NCBI GenBank assembly: GCA_964567045.1
Contig: CAZMLE010000149.1
Span: 1-5,951, forward strand
DNA length: 5,951 nucleotides
Origin: JAFNGF01 sp964567045
Lineage (GTDB): Bacteria; Planctomycetota; Phycisphaerae; Sedimentisphaerales; Anaerobacaceae
Direction: 5' to 3'
Under the pieces are notes generated by a model. That model saw nothing but the letters and a program-made list of their open reading frames with translations, did no database searches and was not told where the DNA came from. Position numbers and translations under genes: made by a program. Shown piece by piece: positions 1 to 5,500 of the stretch; the first letter of the stretch is position 1, and every line of letters starts with the position of its first letter.

Positions 1-179
1 GCAAGGTTGATGATGTGAAGATCTGGAACCGCGCATTGACCGGGCCTGAGATTGCTTGGCTTGCCGGCCGGACTTCAACGTTCTCGATACCGGCTGATTT
101 GCGTCAAGACAACGTGATTAACTTCAAGGACTTTGCTGTATTGGCTGATTCTTGGCTTGAAGAGGTCTTGTGGCCGTAA
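1..179 (+). CDS. 3' end of a secreted LamG/concanavalin-like protein with a C-terminal dockerin-like half-repeat
   Basis: The frame entering from the left edge (first full codon at position 3) gives 58 residues before TAA at 177-179. Residues 1-22 (K-V-D-D-V-K-I-W-N-R-A-L...E-I-A-W-L-A-G) match the last strand and tail of LamG-type concanavalin-like domains, which usually end in a D-D-V-x-I-[YW]-N-R-A-L motif. Residues 32-52 form a single dockerin-type loop with D32, D36, N40 and D43 at calcium positions 1, 5, 9 and 12, followed by a helix ending in W-L. Position 3 is Arg34, where Asn or Asp is usual, and no second loop follows, so the module is half-sized or degenerate. The tail ends E-E-V-L-W-P. 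LamG domains in bacteria bind glycans or act as adhesive beta-sandwiches, so an extracellular protein is likely. The catalytic part, if any, lies outside the window. The reading is clear; the exact function is unknown. Confidence 0.8.
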   Translation, partial: KVDDVKIWNRALTGPEIAWLAGRTSTFSIPADLRQDNVINFKDFAVLADSWLEEVLWP

Positions 180-189
180 TCGCATAGTT

Positions 190-281
190 CACCGTTCATA
201 GTTTAGTGGCACGGCCATCTTGGCCGTGTTTTCACGGGCTGGAAGCCCGTGCCACGGGCGAACAATCAACTATGAACTGTG
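190..281. repeat. REP-like compound inverted repeat (outer stem enclosing two hairpins)
   Basis: Positions 190-205 pair with 266-281 at 14 of 16 positions, including a perfect 10-bp arm (194-203 with 268-277). Inside that, 206-214 (gtggcacgg) pairs exactly with 247-255 (ccgtgccac). The middle can instead fold into two adjacent 8-bp hairpins with 3-base loops, 210-217/221-228 and 233-240/244-251. The two small hairpins and the inner stem compete for the same bases at 210-214 and 247-251. A 7-bp direct repeat, catagtt, lies at 183-189 and 197-203. GC-rich paired hairpins of this type are known as REP elements, moved by RAYT-type tyrosine transposases. Assignment to such a family is inferred; copies elsewhere cannot be seen here. 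The right arm overlaps the GTG at 279, which argues against that codon as a gene start. Confidence 0.75.
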
Positions 282-286
282 AGTTT

Positions 287-324
287 CGGGGCCTATCTCA
301 GCGTGGATGCGGGGATAGGCCCCG
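287..324 (+). terminator. Perfect 11-bp stem-loop, possible terminator or attenuator
   Basis: Bases 287-297 (cggggcctatc) pair perfectly with 314-324 (gataggccccg) around a 16-base loop. It lies after the stop of the LamG gene and before the promoter of the next gene, where a terminator is expected. Only a weak T-rich stretch follows (tctgcttt, 326-333), so intrinsic termination would be inefficient. It could also be a processing or stability hairpin for the upstream mRNA, or part of the neighbouring repeat. Confidence 0.4.
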
Positions 325-357
325 TCTGCTTTGTGCCGATGCCGAACACAAACCTTC

Positions 358-386
358 TTGTAATTTATCGCCAATTTTTGTATATT
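358..386 (+). promoter_or_regulatory. Sigma70-like promoter of the membrane sulfatase-fold gene
   Basis: A -35-like ttgtaa (358-363, 4 of 6 to consensus) and a -10-like tatatt (381-386, 5 of 6) are separated by exactly 17 bases. The spacer and flanks are AT-rich in an otherwise GC-rich region. The predicted transcription start, about 7 bases past the -10, falls at or very near the ATG at 393, implying a leaderless or nearly leaderless mRNA. The promoter follows the 287-324 hairpin, so it would start a new unit reading into the genes at 393 and 2432. Confidence 0.55.
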
Positions 387-392
387 GGATTC

Positions 393-2423
393 ATGGACAT
401 AGCGCACTCGCAGTCGCAGGCGTGCCGGGGCGGCGGATATATTTTGTGGCGGAAGCCATCCCGGCGACTGATCCGCCGCCTGTTCTGGATTCTGGCTCCG
501 CGGGCTTACAGTGTGCTTATGTTCGCGGCGCTATTCTGCACACTGGCGACCAAATTCATTCATTCGTGGCGTTACGATCGGACGGTTGAGTATTTTAGCT
601 GGATACTCGCGGATGTGTCTGTACTGCTGGGCCTGGAAGTCATTCTGGCAATGGTCTGTTTTCGCTGGCCGCGACGGGCATATCTACGGACATGTGTGGT
701 AATAGCCGGTATTGTGTGCACCTGGTCGGTTATGAATGCAGCCTGGCTCATAAGGACGGGAACGCAAATCTTGCCGGCGGAGCTTTTGCCGTTGTTTCGA
801 GACCCGCTGAATTCATTAGGGATCGTTGCGGTTAATCTGGTAAAGATGCCCAGAGCAGCGGTCGTTTTGCTTGGGCCCAGTGCGGTCGCTCTTAGCTTTT
901 TCTTCTTCGTCTTGGCAAGACCGGTGGACCCGAATTACCACTACAGGCGTTTTCCCGGCAGAATCATCATCTCGGTCATTGTAGTTCTCGCTGCTGCGGC
1001 AGCGCGTGGCACTGCTGCTGGGCGAGGATCGGCACACTTAGTTTCTGTGGGGCTGCGTTTCAACTGTCAGGCAGCAGCCATCATGAGTTTTCTCCGGCCC
1101 GGCTTCGGTCATCTGGCCAGGGACGATTTCGCCAAAGCCACGCGGCGAGTACCGGCTTCTGACCAGGTGCAGCCCCGGGTAACGGGTCGGCACATAGGCC
1201 ATAATGTGGTGTTGGTTGTCCTTGAAGGTGTCCAATATGATTACACCTCGTTGGCAAATAAGCACAGTAAATTGACGCCATACCTTGGTGCCTTGGCCAA
1301 GCAGGGGGTCGAATTTACAAATGCTCGTTCGACAGTTACTCATACTACAAAAGCGTTGTTCGCCCTGCTGACTGGTCGGTTTCCTTCCGTGGTGCAGGAT
1401 ATTGCCGAGACGGTACCCACCCCAAAACATTACGCCAGCATCGCCACCGTTCTTAAGGATAGGCTGGGTTTTCGCACTGCGTTTTTCCAGTCGGCAAAAG
1501 GCAACTTCGAGTCTCGCCCCGGATTAGTCTATAATCTTGGCTTCGACAAATTCTGGGCCAGAGATGACCTGGGCGATCCCAACAGCTTTCTGGGTTATCT
1601 TGCCTGCGACGAGTTCTCAATGTTGGAACCCATTACCGAATGGATACGCTCCTGTGCGAAGCCTTTCTTCTTGACGGTTCTCTGCTCGGTCGCACATGAT
1701 CCGTATGAGGTGCCGAAGTGGTTTGCGGAGCCCGCTAAAGAGCCGGTAGACCGCTATCGGCAGGCGATTTTTTACACCGATAAGTTTTTAGCCGCGCTGG
1801 ACGTGGAGCTTGCCAATCTGAATCTTGCGGACAAAACGATTCTTTGCGTTATCGCTGACCACGGCGAGGCGTTCGGCGAGCACGGCCTGCTCGGGCATGA
1901 ACGAATAGCCTTTGATGAGGTTTTGCGGGTGCCCTGGGTTATACGTGCTCCATTCCTGACTGAATCCGGCGCCAAAGTGACAGAACCGGTTAGCTCCGTC
2001 GACGTGACGCCAACTCTGCTGAGCCTGTTGGGCTTTGATACCAGCATCGCGGATTTTGACGGCGTTAATGCGCTGGGGGACATTCCCAAGAACCGCAAGG
2101 TTTATTTCTCCGGCTGGATGCAGCAGGGACCCGCTGGTTTTGTACAGGGCGACCGAAAGTTCATATATAATCCGACAGACAAGACCGTCTCTGTGTACGA
2201 CCTCAGGGCTCGCCCGCTTGAATCGCAAAGGGGACAGTTGTCCGAGTTACTTTCCTCGCAAACCGCTGACGATATTATTGCATGGCGTAGGAACAGCATT
2301 TTTAGGATCGACCAGCCCCGACCAGTGGGGGGCAAAAAAATGCTCTTCGACCGCTGGCTTTGTAATTGGACAGGACGAGCTTGCTCAGTCAAATATCAGA
2401 GGTCAGACCGAGTTGTGAAATAG
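393..2423 (+). CDS. Five-helix membrane protein with external sulfatase-fold domain (LtaS/OpgB/EptA-like transferase)
   Basis: This 676-residue protein starts with a basic stretch (W-R-K-P-S-R-R-L-I-R-R) and about five membrane helices near residues 30-52, 67-90, 100-120, 155-175 and 190-207. An alkaline-phosphatase-superfamily domain follows from about 270 to 635. Visible motifs are V-L-E-G-V-Q with E278 as likely metal ligand; T-P-Y-L-G-A-L-A and F-T-N-A; T-T-K-A-L-F-A-L-L-T-G with T318 at the nucleophile position; H435 in A-H-D-P-Y; and D-H-G-E (D489, H490) followed by G-E-H-G and G-H-E (H502). Arylsulfatases have Cys or Ser in C-x-P-S-R at the nucleophile site; Thr plus a single Glu ligand fits the lipoteichoic-acid synthase, phosphoglycerol and phosphoethanolamine transferase group. 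The likely role is transfer or hydrolysis of a phosphate-linked head group outside the membrane; the substrate is unknown. A GTG at 279 would add 38 residues, but it lies inside the repeat and upstream of both hairpin and promoter, so ATG 393 is preferred. No clear Shine-Dalgarno sequence is seen. Confidence 0.85.
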   Translation: MDIAHSQSQACRGGGYILWRKPSRRLIRRLFWILAPRAYSVLMFAALFCTLATKFIHSWRYDRTVEYFSWILADVSVLLGLEVILAMVCFRWPRRAYLRTCVVIAGIVCTWSVMNAAWLIRTGTQILPAELLPLFRDPLNSLGIVAVNLVKMPRAAVVLLGPSAVALSFFFFVLARPVDPNYHYRRFPGRIIISVIVVLAAAAARGTAAGRGSAHLVSVGLRFNCQAAAIMSFLRPGFGHLARDDFAKATRRVPASDQVQPRVTGRHIGHNVVLVVLEGVQYDYTSLANKHSKLTPYLGALAKQGVEFTNARSTVTHTTKALFALLTGRFPSVVQDIAETVPTPKHYASIATVLKDRLGFRTAFFQSAKGNFESRPGLVYNLGFDKFWARDDLGDPNSFLGYLACDEFSMLEPITEWIRSCAKPFFLTVLCSVAHDPYEVPKWFAEPAKEPVDRYRQAIFYTDKFLAALDVELANLNLADKTILCVIADHGEAFGEHGLLGHERIAFDEVLRVPWVIRAPFLTESGAKVTEPVSSVDVTPTLLSLLGFDTSIADFDGVNALGDIPKNRKVYFSGWMQQGPAGFVQGDRKFIYNPTDKTVSVYDLRARPLESQRGQLSELLSSQTADDIIAWRRNSIFRIDQPRPVGGKKMLFDRWLCNWTGRACSVKYQRSDRVVK

Positions 2424-2431
2424 AACAAAAG

Positions 2432-2503
2432 ATGGCCCAATCGGTGAAAATCTTGTCAATCCGGCTGCTATTAGTCATGTGCCTGAGCGGCATAGTGCGA
2501 GCC
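2432..2503 (+). other. Signal peptide of the CotH protein
   Basis: Residues 1-24 have a short basic start (K6), a hydrophobic core at residues 7-22 broken by R11, and a V-R-A cleavage motif ending at A24. This supports ATG 2432 as the true start and export through Sec. The mature protein would begin A-C-P-V-G-D, directly at the dockerin. Cys26 is near the junction, but Arg23 sits at the lipobox -3 position, so lipoprotein processing is unlikely. Confidence 0.75.
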
Positions 2504-5500
2504 GCCTGTCCGGTGGGCGATCTGAATGGCGATTGTTATGTCGATTCGCTGGACCTACAAATATTCGCTGAGCAGTGGTTGACTGCTCCAGCCCCGGATT
2601 CGGCAGATCCGCCGGTCGATCTGAACGCCGACAGCCGTGTCGATATGGCCGACTTTGCCCTGGCGGCAACTAACTGGTGCAAGGCCGGCATTGCCTTGGT
2701 AATCAATGAATTCTCAGCATCCAACAGCAAAACTATCCAGGATCCGCAGGGCCGGTACGATGACTGGGTCGAAATCTACAACGCCGGCGACAAGGCTATT
2801 GATCTGGGCGGCATGTATTTGACCGACGACCTGGATCAGCCTACCAGGTGGCGGATACCCTATAACAATCCCACCGCAACTACCGTTCCTGCCGGCGGAT
2901 ACTTGCTGATTTGGGCAGACGGCGATGCGGGGCAGCCGGGTCTGCACGCCAACTTCAGAATTGACGCCGATGGTGAAGAGCTTGGCCTTTTCGCTGCCGA
3001 CGGCATTACGCTTATTGACAGTGTTGTTTTTGACCATCAGACGGCTGATATTTCCTATGGTCGATACCCCGATGCCTCTTGCCGCTGGCGGCTGATGGCC
3101 TCTCCCACGCCTGGCCTTGCAAACGTTAGTCTCTACCTGGGGTTCGTTGACGACGTGGAATTCAGCCGTGATAGCTGCTTATGCCACGCGCCTCTATCTG
3201 TGGCGATGACCACGAAAAAGGAGGGGGCCCTCATATATTATACGCTCGACGGCAGCAGCCCGTATAGTTATGCCAGGGGCATCCCTATGGGCACCGTTTA
3301 TAGTGCCCCGATCACAATCTCCAGAACCACAACCGTTAAGGTCGTGGCCTTCAAGCGCGGCTGGAGGCCCACCGATGTGGTAACACGCAGATATGTGTTT
3401 CTTGAAGGCGATGTGCAGAGCTTCAGCTCGAACCTGCCGATAGTCGTCATTGACACGCTTGGAAGGGCCCCAGGCCAGGGGGAAGAGACGCCGGCTTTTG
3501 CCTGCTTCATTGATACGACCTCACAGGATAGGGCAAGGATTACTGACAAGGCCGACCTGGTGTGCAACGCCGGCATCAATATCCGCGGCAAAAGCTCAGC
3601 CGGTTTTCCAAAGAAACAATACCACCTGGAAACACGGGACGAATACGATCAGGATAGCGATGTCTCCGTCTTTGGTTTCCCTGCCGAATCGGACTGGGTT
3701 CTCCAGGCCCAATACTCCGACAAGTCGCTGATGCGTAATTTTCTGCCCTATACCTGGAGCAACGATATTGGTCGATATGCACCGCGCACGAAGTTCGTGG
3801 AGATGTTTCTCAACAGCGATTACGGGCCGGTTTCGTTGGGCGATTACGTGGGCGTGTACACATTCATGGAAAGGATAAAGGCGAGCACGGATCGCGTCAA
3901 CATAGCAAAACTTGAGGCGCATCACGATGCTGAGCCTGAGATAACCGGCGGCTACATCATAAAGAAAGATAAGCTCGACCCGGCTGAGCCAACGTTTTAC
4001 ACCAGTACCGGTTTGCAGTTGATATATGTTGAGCCGGATGGAACCGAGATTACGCCGCCGCAGCAGGCCTGGATTAAGGCTTATCTGGATCGGTTTGAGT
4101 CGGTCCTGTACGGGGCAAACTTCACTGACCCCGTCAACGGGTACGCTAAGTACATCGATGTCGATTCGTTCATCGACCATCACATCCTCGTGGAGCTGGC
4201 CAAGAATATCGACGGTTTTCGCCTCAGCACCTATATGTTCAAGGACCGGCTCGGCAAGCTGAACATGGGACCCGTCTGGGATTATGATTTGTCTCTGGGC
4301 AACGCCAATTACTTGGAGGGGTGGAAGCCCGATGGGTGGTATAACAGATTGCTTGGTGGCGGTGATTATCCGTGGTGGAGACGGCTGTTCGAAGACGAGC
4401 AGTTCCGGCTGCGCTATGCTGATCGCTGGTATGCACTACGCAGGAATTTGTTTGCCACGAGCCGGTTGCTTGCCAACATAGATGACGCTGCCAATCTGCT
4501 CAATGAGGCACAGTTTCGCAACTTTGATCGCTGGCGTATTCTTGGTGTGTACGTCTGGCCAAATTGGTTCATCGCGACCACCTTTCAGGAAGAAATCAAC
4601 TGGATGAAGGGCTGGCTCCAAAACCGGCTTGTCTGGATGGATAGTCAGATCAGCAGCGAATTTGCCCCCATGCCTCCTGTGTTCAACCAGCAGGGCGGTC
4701 ACGTCAGTCTCGGCTTTAAGGTGACAATCAGTAGCACTTCGGGCGCCATCTATTACACCGTTGATGGTTCTGATCCACGCTTGCCCAAAAGCTCCCGTGG
4801 CACGGGCGGCCCTACCAGTGTTGTACTTGTCGCTGAGGATGCGGCTAAGCGAGTGCTGACCCCGGCCAGGCCGATAAGCGACAACTGGAAAGGCGGGGCG
4901 GCCTTCGATGACTCAGCCTGGATAAGCGGCACAGGCGGGGTCGGCTACGAGGCAGAGTCAGGCTACCAAGCACTTATCAACGTCGATCTCAAACAGCAGA
5001 TGTACAACCGCAATACTTGCTGTTATATCCGGATTCCGTTTGCCGTGACCACTACGGAGCTAAGCGAGTTCAACTTTATGACTCTGGGGATACGCTACGA
5101 TGACGGTTTTGTGGCCTATATAAACGGCATTGAAGTTGCCAGGCGTAATTTCACCGGCAGTCCAGCCAGCACCTCTCAGGCCAGCGCCGAGAACCCTGAC
5201 TCTTCGGCGGTGATGTTAGAGAGCTTGGACATCTCCGTGTACATCAACGCCCTACGTTCGGGCAGCAATATTCTGGGTATTCAGGGCGTGAATATCTCCT
5301 CCGGCAGTCCCGATTTTCTCGTCTCGGCTCAGCTTATTGCCGGAAGGAGTAGTTCTTCTGCTGTCGGCGGGGTTTCACCAACGGCGATAAGATACACCGG
5401 GCCTATCACATTGACCAGGAGCACACAGGTTAAGGCGCGGGTGCTCAGCGGCAGCACCTGGAGCGCACTTAATGAGGCTGTCTTTGCAGTAGGTCCCGTG

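Noticed and set aside
279..392. GTG-initiated 38-residue N-terminal extension of the membrane enzyme
   Set aside because: It overlaps the repeat arm, the 11-bp hairpin and the promoter, has no ribosome site, and adds nothing resembling the family. ATG 393 is better supported.
206..589. A 127-residue open frame on the + strand
   Set aside because: It translates the REP-like repeat and then an out-of-frame part of the membrane enzyme, and shows no family motifs.
1788..2228. A 146-residue open frame on the - strand
   Set aside because: It is antisense to the conserved D-H-G-E region of the membrane enzyme and is best explained as a GC-driven shadow frame.
2327..2340. G6-C-A7 homopolymer pair near the end of the membrane enzyme gene, preceded by a short cccc/gggg pairing; possible programmed frameshift
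   Set aside because: The zero frame continues cleanly to 2423. The frame that leads into the next gene has a TAA at 2363-2365, so slippage would not make a fusion. It remains a possible sequencing or assembly error site only.
2498..2512. Possible lipobox (R-A-A-C) in the CotH protein
   Set aside because: Arg at the -3 position does not fit a lipobox; a V-R-A signal peptidase I site fits better.
3596..4183. A 195-residue open frame on the - strand
   Set aside because: It lies wholly antisense to the CotH kinase motifs on the + strand and has no recognisable domain or start context.
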